Shown here: positions 1-12,097 of the stretch, one piece after another | Layout of the letters: each line of letters starts with the position of its first letter | Numbering within the stretch: position 1 is the stretch's first letter | Assembly: GCA_025094145.1 (NCBI GenBank) | Contig: JALLLS010000077.1 | Location: 1 to 64,000 of the forward strand | Direction: 5' to 3' | DNA: 64,000 nt | Source: Spinellus fusiger | Taxonomy: Eukaryota > Mucoromycota > Mucoromycetes > Mucorales > Phycomycetaceae | The notes under the pieces: model-generated | Told to the model about the DNA's origin: nothing | The model's input: the letters and a program-made list of their open reading frames with translations, nothing else | Database searches by the model: none | Translations under genes and position numbers: made by a program

Positions 1-171
1 CCAATTAGAACAGACAAATCTCTTACAGCTTTAGAGAAGACAATGATGCCTGTCAAGACCCAGATTAAGAAAAAGGTTAATAAAGCCTTTAAGCATGCTC
101 CATTGACATATACAAAGACCAGAAGTGGTCGCACTATTAAGACACCAAGCCGTTTAGGCATATATGTCTAA
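1..171 (+). CDS. C-terminal tail of LINE ORF1 (partial)
   Basis: Frame 1 is open from the first base of the window to a TAA at 169-171. It encodes a very basic tail rich in Lys, Arg and Thr, as expected for the nucleic-acid-binding ORF1 product of a LINE. Its stop overlaps the ATG of the endonuclease/RT ORF (164-166) by 8 nt, a spacing compatible with reinitiation. No domain can be named from 56 residues; ORF1 identity is inferred from position alone. Confidence 0.45.
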   Translation, partial: PIRTDKSLTALEKTMMPVKTQIKKKVNKAFKHAPLTYTKTRSGRTIKTPSRLGIYV

Positions 172-3100
172 CAACCTTCTTAGGATCGGCTGCCTAAACT
201 GTCAAAGTCTTGTCATGTCTTCTGATACATCTTCTAGGCGAGGTCTTGTTCGTTTTTTACGAATGCAGGATCTTCATTTAGTGGCTCTTCAGGAGACAAA
301 TGCTTCACCCAATTTTGTTCCTACTCTTGACCTTGAATTCCAAACTACATCTAGCCTGTGGTCTCAACACTGCAGCTTAGTATCTTTGGATTCTTCAATA
401 TTACTTTCTCCTGTCCTTCCTTCTTTAGATTTGGATGGTCGTACACTACGGGCCACTGTCTCTCACTCTAACAATTTCTTTGATCTATTCGATCTTCTTG
501 TTATTTATGCTCCAGCACAATCTGGACCCAGAAAGAGCTTTTTTCAATCTGACAGCTTTAAACGTCTGGTCCTTGTTAAAGATTTCAATTATTCTTCTTC
601 TTTCTTGTCTCCTGTTTGTGTTGTGCCTTCTTCTTGGATTAACACACTAGCATCTCACTTCCTGGACTGTCTTACAGCTCCATATATGCCTCCTTTACCT
701 ACTTTTCGTCAAGCCAATTCTGGTTCTTGCATTGATTATATGATCTCATCCAATGACATGGCACCTTTTGTGCACTATTCGAATGTGGAATTTATCTCTT
801 CTGCTTGAACAGACCATGCTCTTCTTACTACAGTCTTTTCTTTTGGCCCAACGCCTCATGGTAAAGGGATCTATCGTGATAACCCAGCTTTGGCTGCAAA
901 ACCTGCTTTTCAGCAAAAACTTTCCTCTGTTTTGACGGATTTTTTTTCTCAGCTTAGTGATTTGGACACTCAGAGCCAGTGGGAGAGAGTAAAGGAGTCT
1001 GTTAGGCAGATAGCTCAACAATTCGGTCGCAAACATAACTGTATTCTTTGCAACTATTGCTACACCTCTTATCTCACTACTCTTCTTCCTCTTGTTGAGA
1101 CACAGATTGCTGTGCTCCAGCAAGAGATGATAGAGATTGCTGCTCTGAAGGCTGGAAAGCATTGGAGAGAACATGGAGAGATGTCAGCAGGGTATTTGAA
1201 GCACACTGTAGCCACTGGGCAACAGCAGCAATCTATCCCTAGTCTCTGCCACCCCAATACCAACAGCTTGTGCACTACTCCTAGTGAGAAGCCTGAAGCT
1301 ACTCAGTGCTTCTACAAACAACTATACACTCCAGATCCCATTGAGGACTCAGCCCTTGCTTCTGCGTTAGAGGATATCCCCACAACATGCATTATACCAG
1401 CCACTGTTATAGATAAGCTATGTGATCTATTCACCATGGATGATCTTCTAATGGGTGTTTCATGCACACCACATCGAAGTAGTCTTGGCTCAGATGGTAT
1501 TCCATATGAAATTATTGTTCCTGTTTTTCAACATCACCTTTATGGCAATTTAGTCAGAGAAGTGTATAAAGATGCTCTGGTGTCTGGTATCTTCTCTTCT
1601 AGTTGGCGTTATATGGTTATGGTACTTTTACCCAAGACAGGTAATCTATCTTTGCTTTGCTATGGGAGATGCATCTCTCTCATTAACGCAGATGCTAAAG
1701 TGTTTACTTGCTTGGTGAATGCACATATTATTGGCAAGTGTGAACCCTTGGTGAATCTCTGCCAAACAGGCTTTATACATGGTAGGTTCATAGCTGACAA
1801 TGATATGATGGCACGACTGGTGATTGAGGATGTCCAGAGGTGTGGGTCTCCTAGCATTGGTGTGATGATAGATCAGAAAAAGGCATACGACCATGTTCAC
1901 CCCCTGTACCTATCTTCTGTTCTTCTTTGGTTTGGCTTTCCACCACAGTTAGTCAACTCTATTACAACTCTTTTCTTTAGAATCAAGATACGTGTTAATA
2001 TTAACAGGTTCTTAACCTTACCAATACCCCAAGACAGAGGTTTGCGTCAGGGTGATACACTATCCCCTGTACTATTCAACTTGGCCTTTGAACCATTATT
2101 ACGTTGTATCCTCAACGATCCCCAGTTTAATGGCTACTCTCTTGTTCATGCCAAACCACATTCTTTTGAGTCTATTCCTGCTCCTATCAAACTATTGGCC
2201 TATGCTGATAATGCCCTGATTTTTCTAAAAAGATCAGCAGGATTTGAATAGACTGCAAATATATTTGGATCTATACAGTAAGGCATCCAATGCCAAAATC
2301 AATTTTACAAAGATTCAAGCCTTTTCTCTTTCTGGTGCTTCTTTACCTTCTTGGCGACCTGCTCTTGAACAGCATGAAATGACCAGTTGGCATGACAGGT
2401 AGTCTGCTCATCCATTGATCTATCTTGGGTTCCCACTGTATACATCTTTGGCACAGAAATGTGTTCTGCACTTGACTGCTGGATACTATCAGTACGGAAT
2501 GTCAGATCCATTCACAACATCAGTTGTCTGTTCTTGGGAGAGCAACATTTATTAATACTCTTGTTCTTTTGAGGGCATGGCATGTTCTCAGGGTGATCCC
2601 TGTTTCCAAGCTTTTCTTTCGTTGACTCCAATCAATTATATCTTCTTTTCTTCAACGCCGCATGTTTCCTGTTGTTCGTTACTCTTTTCTTACTACACCC
2701 AAGGGCAAAGGAAGACTAGGTATATTGGATCTACCTAGACAGAAATTAGCATTGCAATGGCGTTGGCTTACACCTATACTTTCACCTCGTACCAGTGGCT
2801 CTTTTTCTACTGTTTATATCAGACATGTTCTTCAGTCTCTGTGCAATGTTGGTGACTATTTTATCTCACTTTTCTTTCCGTCTTCTCGCCCTTTCTTTTT
2901 GCAAAATGGCCTCAATTCTCTAGCCACTTTACTTAGAGCCATGGATGCCTTGCCCCGATCTCTCTTTAATTGTTCTCTATCATCAACTACATGCTTGACT
3001 TTACCATTGAAGGATGTTTGGCAAGTAAACTCGGAGACATTTAAAGACTCTTCTGGATACAGAAAACTTCTGGTTAGAGATGCATTTTTCTTTGATCCAG

Positions 3101-3870
3101 CCCTATAGGGACTTCGATGGAAGCTAGTAGCAGATTTACGAGTAGCTCCATGCTTGATTCGCCGTATTCGTCATGCTTATGCTAGAAGGAAAATTATCTT
3201 AGCTGCTCTGATAGTGAGATGTTGTCTTCCTCCCCTGACGGTTGATTCTAATGAACACAGACCAGGAATCTACGATCTTAGCCCAGTGGTGAGCTGCCTG
3301 AAATTAAGAAATATTCCGATTCACAAATTGAGCTCTCGCTCTTTCCGTTGCCTGGGTTTGCCTGCTCAAACAGTTCCTTCTTTCAGCCATCTTTTCACAA
3401 CAATACAATGGAAAGACTTCTGGCGCTTTCAAATACAACACTCAGCGCGCAATGTATGGTTTCGCCTACTTCATGGTAAACTGCCTTGCCACCAACAACT
3501 TTACTCTCTTATTCCTGCAGTTTTTACCTCCAGCTCTTGTCTCTTGTGCAACCACCCTGTTGAAGATCCTCTTCACTTCTTATTCCAATGTCCACCCAAG
3601 TGGCAGGTTTGGTTTGATGTGTGTTCATCTCAATTTGGACATGCACCCACCTTCTTAACCATTTCCGATGCTCTTTTTGCACTATCTTTTCCCTAAAAAA
3701 ACGTATATGAGTCTATGTACTCTTGCTAAATCATCAGTTCGATATTATTAGCCATTTGGAGAGCACATTGGAGAATTGTTTTTGGTAACAAGCCTTTTCT
3801 ACCCACTGTGGTAGCCTAACATACAGTCCATTTGGTGACTATTCTGGCAGAAGAACAAGAACTAGACAAT
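164..3870 (+). pseudogene. LINE ORF2: APE-type endonuclease plus reverse transcriptase, broken
   Basis: ORF2 starts at ATG 164. Residues 1-214 read as an APE/exonuclease-III-like endonuclease (GCLNCQS near the N terminus, LQETN at about residue 43). A TGA at 806-808 interrupts it, but the same frame continues to 2251 through the reverse transcriptase. Motif A is seen as MIDQKKAYDHV (about 1865-1897) and motif B as RQGDTLSPVLFN (about 2045-2080). Motif C reads YADN instead of YADD, so one catalytic aspartate is lost. A frameshift near 2235 and a stop near 3106 precede the C-terminal part. That part ends in a Cys-X2-Cys-X7-His-X4-Cys knuckle (CLLCNHPVEDPLHFLFQC, about 3540-3595), typical of the zf-RVT region. 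Traces of coding continue to about 3870. Confidence 0.85.
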
Positions 3871-3985
3871 GATCTGTAGTAGTTTTTTTCTTTTTTTTTT
3901 CTTCTTCTTTGCCCTTTTATAGATATGTCTTTTCTCTCGCCTTCCTCTTTCCTTCTGATAGACTGTGCGTGTAAATAAAACTGAA

Positions 3986-4640
3986 GTTACTGACTTCCAT
4001 ACAAAAAAATTTTTTCTGAATAAATCTCAGAGCAGTGTGAGAATAACTAAATGGATCAGTGTTAAAAAAATTCCAGAATGATTTCTTAGAAAAATACACG
4101 TTCTAAACAATCATCAAATCTTGACACAGAATAACTAGAATTCATATAAGTGCTATATTTTAATAAATCTATGTGTTTGGTTTATTCGACCTTTACTCTG
4201 ATATAAATTTTGTTAAAGAATAGTCCAACACTTTTGGAATTTGGTGTGTAATTACTATCGCCTTTTTCCTTTAAGTCTGCTGATTTTATTTATTTATTTT
4301 ATTTTGAAGATAGCATTTTTTAAAATTAATGTATTGGATCAAGAATCAAGCATTTATCGAGAAACAGATAAGAAGGTATCGCCTTTGATCTTAGATATCA
4401 AAAGAAATCTAGTCAGTTAAAGTATAGTTGAACTTTGCTTTTTATTCATTCAACTGAGTAATTCTTTTATAGTATTTTATAGACACTAATTCTACCAACC
4501 TATGATACAATAGTTACATCTTAGATGTACTATCTTTTAGTCTGTTTGACTTCTACTGTTTACCTTTCTTTTAGTTGGCTTCTTCACTAAAGATGCCACT
4601 GTCTATATAAGGGAAATGACATCACGACAAAAGTCTTGTA
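3986..4640. repeat. AT-rich spacer holding an LTR-like dispersed repeat (about 4375-4490)
   Basis: No gene is visible. The part around 4375-4490 (CCTTTGATCTTAGATATCAA onward to TTTTTATTCATTCAACTG) is clearly related to sequences at 44,773-44,890, and more weakly to 45,285-45,420 and 45,790-45,920. The shared TTTATT block, then a pyrimidine-rich tail, resembles the R/U5 part of a solo LTR. That class is a guess, as no full element is present. Confidence 0.4.
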
Positions 4641-5075
4641 TAATTTATACAGTCTTTAATTAACACATTTTTAGCTAAATCCATAGTTCTGGCAGTTCAA
4701 TTATCATTTACAGTTAGAAAATTCTATCTTATGCCACTTTTTAAAATTAACCAGAATAACTCAATAAGGTTTAGAAATTGTCATGTAGAAAGTATAAAGC
4801 TTTAGTCATGGGTTTCAATCAAAATATGGACTTTTTGGACTTTATGAATGGTAGAGTTATCCATAACTAAATAGAAGCCTTTCATACCATGCTTACCTAA
4901 TTTATCGATAAAATTGTTTAAGAACTCCAGGAAACCCTACCAAGTGTACTAATTATAACGTTTGCTTCAATATTGTGTTTTCTTACTGAAAGTCCTTGTC
5001 GTGTTCCGACTTCAATCCAAAGATTTTTCATGAATTGGTCAACATGAGTAGTATGCTGTGACATTCAGAATACTC
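4640..5075 (-). pseudogene. Relic of a DDE-type (DDE_3/IS630-like) transposase
   Basis: On the minus strand the stretch from about 5060 down to 4690 translates in pieces to YTTHVDQFMKNLWIEVGTRQ-like text, then ANVIISTLGR, then GFYLVMDNSTIHK. Past a stop and a frame change come remnants of an LNxIELFW-type motif. VMDN(x)xIH and NPIE(x)FW are hallmarks of the DDE_3 superfamily transposases common in early-diverging fungi. Many stops and frameshifts show it is dead. The upstream half (5040-5545) is repeated at 19,130-19,500. Confidence 0.6.
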
Positions 5076-5545
5076 TATGAAAGCTTGAGTGCACACAAGT
5101 ACCATAGTACATCTCTGTATCATCTCACTGATCGGTCGTAACTACAAATCAACCTTCTAAGCTCAAATTATTATCGGATACTTAATGAGCTGCCTTCATC
5201 TATAAATCCTTAGTGGATTAAATAAGACCTATCAAAGGCAATTAAAAGTGAAGACATAATAGATGGCTCTATAATGGTGTGCTTATTCAATGAACCAACC
5301 ATAAGGCTCCAACATGAAGTCTACCATTAGGTAGAACACCTACACCAACCATAAGGCTACACCTATGTAAACTACCATAGGATAGATCATCTACACCAAC
5401 CATACAGTTGTATCTATCAATAAGCTATGCCATGGACTAATCATTAACTACTAAAAGGTAGAATGCCACTGAAAAATAAGCACCTACAAAAAGTATAAAT
5501 AACGAACCACTCTTCACTTAATAAAAATTATCTTTGTTCAGTCTC
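4990..5545. repeat. Dispersed repeat, inverted copy at about 19,130-19,500
   Basis: The reverse complement of this stretch matches 19,130-19,500 closely over several hundred bases (for example TAGGTCTTATTTAATCCACT and TCATGTTGACCAATTCATGA). It covers the upstream half of the DDE-type transposase relic. The copy here carries about 200 bp of extra tandem sequence (5290-5465) that the 19-kb copy lacks. The 19-kb copy stops abruptly at about 19,500, where this one continues into the catalytic part. Confidence 0.7.
5290..5465. repeat. Tandem repeat, about 50-bp unit, three degenerate copies
   Basis: Units begin with ACCAACCATAAGG at about 5293 and 5343, and with ACCAACCATACAG at about 5395. Each contains a CTACCAT(T/A)RGRTAGA core and ends in CACCTACACC- or CATCTACACC-like text. 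The block lies within the dispersed repeat and is absent from its 19-kb copy, so it expanded after the copies separated or was lost from the other. Confidence 0.65.
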
Positions 5546-5574
5546 ATTATTTTCTACTTGTCTGAATAATCACA

Positions 5575-6009
5575 GGCTATACAACATGGTGGAAAAGAGA
5601 CACATGCAATCAGGCATTTTAATTACTGGCCTGCCCAAAGTCCTGATCTCAACTCCATTGAGCATCTCTGGGGCTGTCTTGATAAGCTTATTGATGACAA
5701 GAGGGCCGTTATAAAAAATATCAATGAGCTCAAGATAGCCTTAGAAGAAGCTTGGGGAAATATCCACGTTGATCTTGCCGAACGTTTAGTTGGCTCAATG
5801 AAGGATCGCTGACAGGCAGTTATTGATGCCAAAAGTGGCCCAACAAAATATTAAATAATTTATATATAAAAACAATATGTTAAACTAACTTTGTGTTGAA
5901 TTTGAAGTCATTAATATGTGTTTTGAGATCTGAGCCTTTTTATCCGTAAAGTATGTTTCTTAGGATTTCAAAAAATAAAAATCGTATACTTTCTAATGTT
6001 GTGTGACTG
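5575..6009 (+). pseudogene. Tc1/mariner transposase, C-terminal relic with 3' terminal repeat
   Basis: The plus strand encodes the end of a Tc1 transposase: YWPAQSPDLNSIEHLWGCLD, with the third catalytic acidic residue (E of IEHLW), through to VIDAKSGPTKY at about 5850. One in-frame TGA lies shortly before the end. The element ends near 6009 in GTTGTGTGACTG followed by TA. This terminal sequence matches both ends of the 43,863-44,751 element, placing the two in one family. Everything upstream of about 5575 is missing or replaced by other repeats. Confidence 0.8.
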
Positions 6010-6011
6010 TA

Positions 6012-7198
6012 ATATAGGAGCAAAAAAAGCTATAATCCGTGAATTTAGGAAAAACAATACTATGCTACTTCTTAGAAAGTAATATTTTCATTCTGAAAAT
6101 AAGACATTTGAAAGTCCGGAAAATTTCTGGTGTGTATTTTGGAAAAGGAGTATAGGTTGTTTAAGTATCTCAGTCTGACTTTTTTGCTTCAATTTTAACT
6201 CACTACAGACCAAAAATCTACAGCTATACAGATAGAAAAAGTACCAAGTCCTGTATAATCTTCAGAATATCTACAGAATAAATATTCTGTTGTTGTTTGA
6301 TAGAAAACTCTTTGGTGAGTCTAATCATCTAGATATCATAGTAAAAGTTATAACCGAGGATCTATAGGACGTAAATTCATAACTTTCTTTTCTTTCCAAA
6401 TTCTGTACAGATTTTTTATTACCTAATACAAATTTTCCATGATTTCCATCTCTCAATGTAGAGTTTCTTGTCTCGTTTATATGGTTTTCATTTTATTTTT
6501 TTACGTAAAATATTTATAATAATACTACTTCCACAAAAACCATAGCTCAGTTTCTGAAAAATATTTTATATATTCATTTAAAATTTAATATCTATTTCAA
6601 AGATGTTAATAATTATAGTGAAATCATAGACCTCATTTTTCTTAAGATGTACAGCCTATTAGTGTAAGATTCATAAGGCGATGGTCACAGGAAAGTGATA
6701 TATGGTAATTAAATGCTGCACGGAAATTGAAATAATTCAGCATTTGAGTTTCACTTTATATTTTCCTTTTTTAAATTCATAAAATAAAAATACTAAAATA
6801 AGAAAGAAGGGTTGCTATGAATTTTTATAAAAATTGAACATTTATTAAGCTTCTAGATCAAGGCCTTGTAATAGAATCAGTAATGATACCGATAAAATTA
6901 AAAATTATGTATGAAAATATATCAAATATAACTAAAAAAGAATGATATTCACTGAGTATCTTGGAGTTGAAAGTGTCATAGCAAAGAAATATTCTAGCAC
7001 AGGTATTAGTAGTTTATACCTCATAGAGAGGAGTATAAATTCCGAGAAGTATACCTTTATGAGTTGAGCCACTTTCTAAACCCTGAGTATTGTTATTATT
7101 ATTATATATTTAAGCAAAACTATTTTCTTTTTAAAAATATTTATCAGAAAATCTAAAAGAATATATCACTACTTGCATTCCAAATAGAATAGAGATAC
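6012..7198. other. AT-rich spacer, no feature recognised
   Basis: Stops are dense in all frames and no repeated motif, terminal inverted repeat or splice-like structure stands out. It is probably decayed transposon sequence like its surroundings, but nothing in it shows this directly. Confidence 0.5.
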
Positions 7199-7200
7199 AA

Positions 7201-7914
7201 CACTATTTTCGGAAAGTATTTGCACAATGCCAGAAAAAATTGCACACATTTTTTTGACATTTTGCACAATTTCATAAATTCTTTTTGCACACTCTTCGAC
7301 ATATTACTTCTTCAACAATGAGATTACAAATATACTATGAAGATGGACAAGGAAATGTTATCGACGAATTGAGCAATGAACCCATCTTGATGAATGTAGA
7401 TAAAGAATGCTTCTCTTTTCAAAATATCATAGACTACAGTACTTAATTGGACTTAAAACTAAATGAGAAGCTTTAGTCAAAACCCAAGACTACTAGATAG
7501 GCTACAACTTCATGACAGAAAAGTATGCATCATCATTTAAGAAAGCACGTTTTCATTAAAAGAATTGGTAGACTTATTGTAAGTCGTGGTTACGGATGTT
7601 TATTTCTTCTATTGTACTCTCATGAGATCAATCCCATTGAGCAATTTTGGTCTGTTGTGAAGAGAAAAGCTTAAAAGAGAAAAGCTATTAGAAAGTGAGA
7701 TATTAAACATGAAGATCACTGAAGCATGTAACGATGTTCTTATCAGTGATCTTAAGGGCTTTTGTCGCTACTATTCTTTGAAATTTGAAACATGTTCAAG
7801 TACAAATACCATTTAATAAATCTCATACACTCTGTGTAAAAAGTAAAATATAAAGTGAAAAAAAAAGTGTACAATTTTTTTCTGGGGTTGTGTGAATAAT
7901 TTCCGAAAATAGTG
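7201..7914 (+). mobile_element. Small DNA transposon relic with ~48-bp terminal inverted repeats
   Basis: The left end CACTATTTTCGGAAAGTATT and the right end (reverse complement CACTATTTTCCGAAATTATT at the same distance) are long inverted repeats. Similarity continues through the CCAGAAAAAAATTG region for about 48 bp. TA follows the right end; the left flank reads AA. Inside, plus-strand remnants read NPIEQFWSVVKRK (about 7630-7675), the end of a DDE_3-type transposase. At 714 bp it is an internally deleted, non-autonomous derivative. A related right end may occur near 47,000-47,033. Confidence 0.75.
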
Positions 7915-7916
7915 TA

Positions 7917-8955
7917 TATGAAATTGGTTATATCTTCTTGACTAAAAATAGTTTGATTATTGAGATTTATTATGGAAATATTGTGTAAGAATTAGAAGTT
8001 CTCAAGAGTACTAAGCTATTTTTTATATTTCCATTAACTTGTTGACTGTTTTATTCCTATGTGTTGTATGTATCATAATTTATTTCATAAGTTCCCATAG
8101 GTCGACTATTATGTGGAAATAACATCCGAAAATAAAAAGAAAATACTTTTTGTTGTTTGTCTACTTTTATAATTCTTCATATCTTGAACTTTTAAATACA
8201 GGCACGATATACTATATATCTTCTAACATGATCAAAAGTATAATATATTAGATATAGTACTATATGAAATTTTGAATGTCTTTATATCTACCACTATTAA
8301 AATCTTTAGATAAAATCACAATACTAAGGTAGTTGAAATCCTCGAAATCTAAGATAAACTAAAAAGCTTAAAGAAGCGGCAGAAAGATTCTATAAGAGCC
8401 ACCGACATTCTTTTTAGACGAAAGTTGCGGTTTTTATTTATTTAAATTAAGACATTTATTTTGACACTAATAATCTTTTAGAATAAAGTATTTACTTCTA
8501 CAAAATAATTGATAAAACAGGTATTGTAAAAAACAGTGGAAAAAATCATAGACTTATGAGAAGTGTTCTATTGTCTGGTCCAATAAACTCAGACTCGATT
8601 TCTTTAGTAATAGTATCAAAAAATGTTATTTAAAAAAACACAGCTTGAATCATAAGAATAAAAGAATAAAAAATGAAGTATATCATGAAATTATGATCCA
8701 TGACAAGGATTTTAGAGTGAATATCATAATAGTATGGAGTCACTTTAGTGGTAATAGTGTTTAGAATATTGAGGTAAACAGCAGCTTTAATCCAGAAAAC
8801 TCCGTTTAGAGCTTTAAAAGAAGATATTGCTCTACGATTTACAGGCTCTCTATCCTTAAATCTTGTTTTTATCTGCAAATAAAAAAAAAGATAAATATAT
8901 TTCTCGTATCAGAGATATCATATGACTGTAGAAAGAAGAGACTAGTACGTCCATA
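7917..8955. other. AT-rich spacer, no feature recognised
   Basis: The only ORF above 60 codons (8630-8878, minus) is AT-rich, has no domain I recognise and no supporting signals. I read this stretch as non-coding. Confidence 0.45.
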
Positions 8956-8959
8956 GAAC

Positions 8960-9185
8960 ATAATCAGACAAGAGAAAGTCCAGAGTTAAGCCCAGTCAAT
9001 ACTACATAGAGTTTCCTAGTTAAATATATTCAGAAGTCTTGTTATATGATCAGGTTAGGGTTGAAGGCAAAGCAGGCACATAAATGGAAAAATAAACAAA
9101 GATCTCACAAAGATCTTTATTAACATCATGAGGCAGAAATGCCAAGCAATAATTGATATCAAAATCGAATATACTAATTACTCAT
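8960..9185 (+). pseudogene. Heavily decayed Tc1 transposase C-terminal fragment
   Basis: Pieces in plus-strand frames resemble the end of a Tc1 transposase: ESPELSPVNTT (compare QSPDLNPIEH) near 8970, then INIMRQKCQAIIDIKIEYTN near 9120-9175 (compare SMxxRCQAVIDAKGGYTK). Several stops and shifts intervene. No terminal repeats were found around it. Confidence 0.5.
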
Positions 9186-9189
9186 TAAT

Positions 9190-12083
9190 CTTGAAATAGC
9201 ACCCAATAATTCTATTAAAACTTTATTTTCATGGTCAATTAAGAGTTTTAACTTTCTTGAAAATTCAAAGAGTTATAGCTATAAGAAACTGTACTCTGAA
9301 AGAGAAAAGGACGGATTTTGAAATGTTTGCATTACTTTTAGTGAGTACCGTATTACTGTTCCAAGAATAACGCAGTAATACATACTATTCTTTCTGATAT
9401 AATGAGATTGCCAAATAAAACATCAACTCCAAAATTAATGGAGTTACTACTTTTAAATACTACATGCTGTAACATATAAAGTAAAGTTAGTTCTGAATTA
9501 GTGGCACTTAAAACAAAGTCAATTCCGGCAAGTCTCTAATAATCAATTAGTTATGAGAAATCCAAAAATATATGATTTTCTATTACTTCATCTCTGGATG
9601 TTTTATCTAAGCTTAATCGATATTTTTATTAGCAAGTTATGTTTTAAATTTAAATAATACATTCAATAGTTGTTGTTATTCATTATAATAAACCTATTTT
9701 TGCTAAATAACGCTCATGTAGACAATATTCTATAGTCAACCATTTTTTCACATTACATTGATCATATTCTCTACTTATGAAAGCATATAAAAAGAAATAA
9801 TGGTGTGATTCCATGAGGCTAATTATATTGAGGAATAAACCTATGATTCTGAAATGACCAAAAATATAATAAAAAGGTTACACTTTATTTGGGATAGGCT
9901 ACATCATTACATAAAAAGGTAACGTAAATATTGATGTTAAATAGCCACTAGTATTCTATAATACATGTATGTAGTTGTAACATCATGCACCAAGTTTTCT
10001 TTAAGTTAATCTATAATCAATTACAGATATACGCTCTATATCGAGTAAATAGGGGGTCCTTTTTTTTTTAAAAATAAAATAAAATAAAAAAATAAAATAA
10101 AAAAATAAAATAAAAAAATAAAAAATAAAATAAAAATAAAAATAAAAATTCATGTTGTGCTATTTTAAGAAAGGGACTTTCTAGACATAGATTGAAAGAT
10201 CCAAATCAACATACCTATTAAAAACAAACAAACATTTATTTGAAGAATTCAAAACATAAAATAATATATAAAACATTTGAATATAGTGATAAAACCTATA
10301 CTCTTACCATATCTCTATCTTAATTAATAAAAAAGAAGAAAGGAAAGATTTGCTTCTTTTTTATTACTATTATAAATTAACATGTAATGATTTAAGAACC
10401 TCTCACTTTTTCCAAGATAAGAATAAGAATTATATTCGTTGTCTCAACAGATGTTCTATTTATGTTAATAATATACCTTAATTTTATATGGTTGAAATAT
10501 TTAATGCACTATAGTAACATGGTAAACCTCGTGCATTGCTTATAAACTAAAAATAAATAGCATATTCTATAAGAGCAAATCACTATATCTAAAAGGTGAC
10601 TATAAGTAACCTGAATTAAAAAGAAAGGAAAGTCAAGTTCTGGTGATTCAATAATCTATTTTAAACAATGAGTCATTCTGCTAGCTCTATTCAATATGAT
10701 TTCGAAACTAAAAATCCATGTACTATTCAAATAGTATAACTCTTCCAATGACTGAGGCATTTGTAGATTTTTATTTTTTATTCTACTTTTTCTACACTAA
10801 TAACTATAAATATAATAAAAAGTTATTCCATATCTAAAAAAAATTATAGATATACTATAGTGATATACAAAAAATATCAATATTTAAAATGTTACACTAG
10901 ATTTTACTTGAGATAGTAACGACATTATTGTTTTTACCTATACCTTCATAAATGTTTCTACTATTTTATAACTATCTAATAATAGAAAGAAATATTTTAA
11001 ATAACACAATTTATCAAAAATGGAACATTACATACAATTAGTAGAGTTTTTGATTAACTAAAAAACGCTGACGTGGCGGAAAACGCACTAATTTTTTTCA
11101 TTTTTTTTTTAAAAAAAAAGAGATCCAAGCAAAAGGAATCACAGAAAAATATTGAAAAGAATACTGCCAAAATTTACAGAGTAAAGTTGATCTTCTTGAA
11201 ACTAAGATCATCTAAATCTACATTTAAACACTGGTTTATTTTCTTGAAGAAATATGAAGATTACATAGATAATTTCTCAAGAAACCTTCTAAAAATATTA
11301 ATAAAACACGACTTCAATAGGCTTGTGTTTACCTTCATTAGACTCATGAGTAACATTAATCGATGGTCTAATATATTGTGTTGCAATGTGAGCTAAGGAG
11401 TCATCAATGTTAATATACACCAATATAATTAGTTGTGATACTTTCACCAAAGCACCAAACTTCATCAATGATTTGGATAATGATAATGTTCTAAATCCTT
11501 AAGCAAAAATTGTAGTGTTCGGAATTATAAGATATATTTCTCAAAGATGCAAAGGGTGCATCTGTTTCCGCCATTTATGCTATTTTACATTACACATATA
11601 TAGTATTACTATAACGGGTTCTCTTTAAATAGGTGACTAAGTCTCTCTATTTCCAACAATAAGCTATGAGGATATTTTAATGGTAAATTTGAGGAATAAA
11701 TGTGTATAATAAAGTATAATATAGACTCCAGAGAAATGGACGCTTTGAAAAGAATGTCTTGTCCCAGCTTTTACCATATTTCATTTCTGAATCCATAAGT
11801 TGTCTAAACCATACACGAGAAAATTTACAGCCATCATACCAGGAGTAAAAAAAAGTTTCTTAGGCAAAAAGTAGTACTGTGATAATGCCTCATTAGTCAG
11901 CACAAAGCTCGTATTTAAACCTAATTAAATATTTTTAGCTTAAAGAAAGCCACCAGAGAAAAATCTTGTAATATTGCCAAGAAGCATTTGGAATTCAATA
12001 ACACTTTAATGGATAAAAACAACAGAGGTAACAGATAACTTCATTATCAGCTTGGATGGAGAGACCAAAATGTGACTGGTACC
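9190..12083. other. AT-rich gene-free stretch with an A/T simple repeat at 10,055-10,150
   Basis: No gene is supported. Positions 10,055-10,150 are a (AAAATAAAAT)n-like low-complexity tract. A 107-codon ORF at 11,073-11,396 has a poly-Lys/Phe composition driven by base bias and was not accepted. The sequence TGGCGGAAA at about 11,073 recurs inverted near 11,570, but the match is too short to define an element. Confidence 0.45.
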
Positions 12084-12097
12084 AAAGGTAGATTACC
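12084..12097. repeat. Left target-site duplication of the SINE
   Basis: AAAGGTAGATTACC is identical to the copy directly after the element at 12,376-12,389. It marks both element ends to the base, apart from ambiguity with the A-rich tail. Confidence 0.8.

Larger units (their letters stand above)
1..3985 (+). mobile_element. Decayed LINE (non-LTR retrotransposon), 5' end outside window
   Basis: This is a non-LTR retrotransposon with an upstream ORF tail and an endonuclease plus reverse transcriptase ORF, followed by a pyrimidine-rich stretch and an AATAAA-containing 3' end near 3975. Domain order is the usual APE-endonuclease, RT, C-terminal zinc knuckle. The coding part is broken by stops and at least one frameshift, so the copy is dead. 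The 3' boundary near 3985 is approximate, because no target-site duplication can be checked with the 5' end missing. Confidence 0.8.

Noticed and set aside
8630..8878. An 82-codon minus ORF as a gene
   Set aside because: It has no recognisable domain, no splice or promoter context, and lies in AT-rich decay.
11062..11585. A transposon bounded by TGGCGGAAA repeats with a 107-codon ORF
   Set aside because: Only about nine bases match between the ends, no target duplication was found and the ORF is composition-driven.
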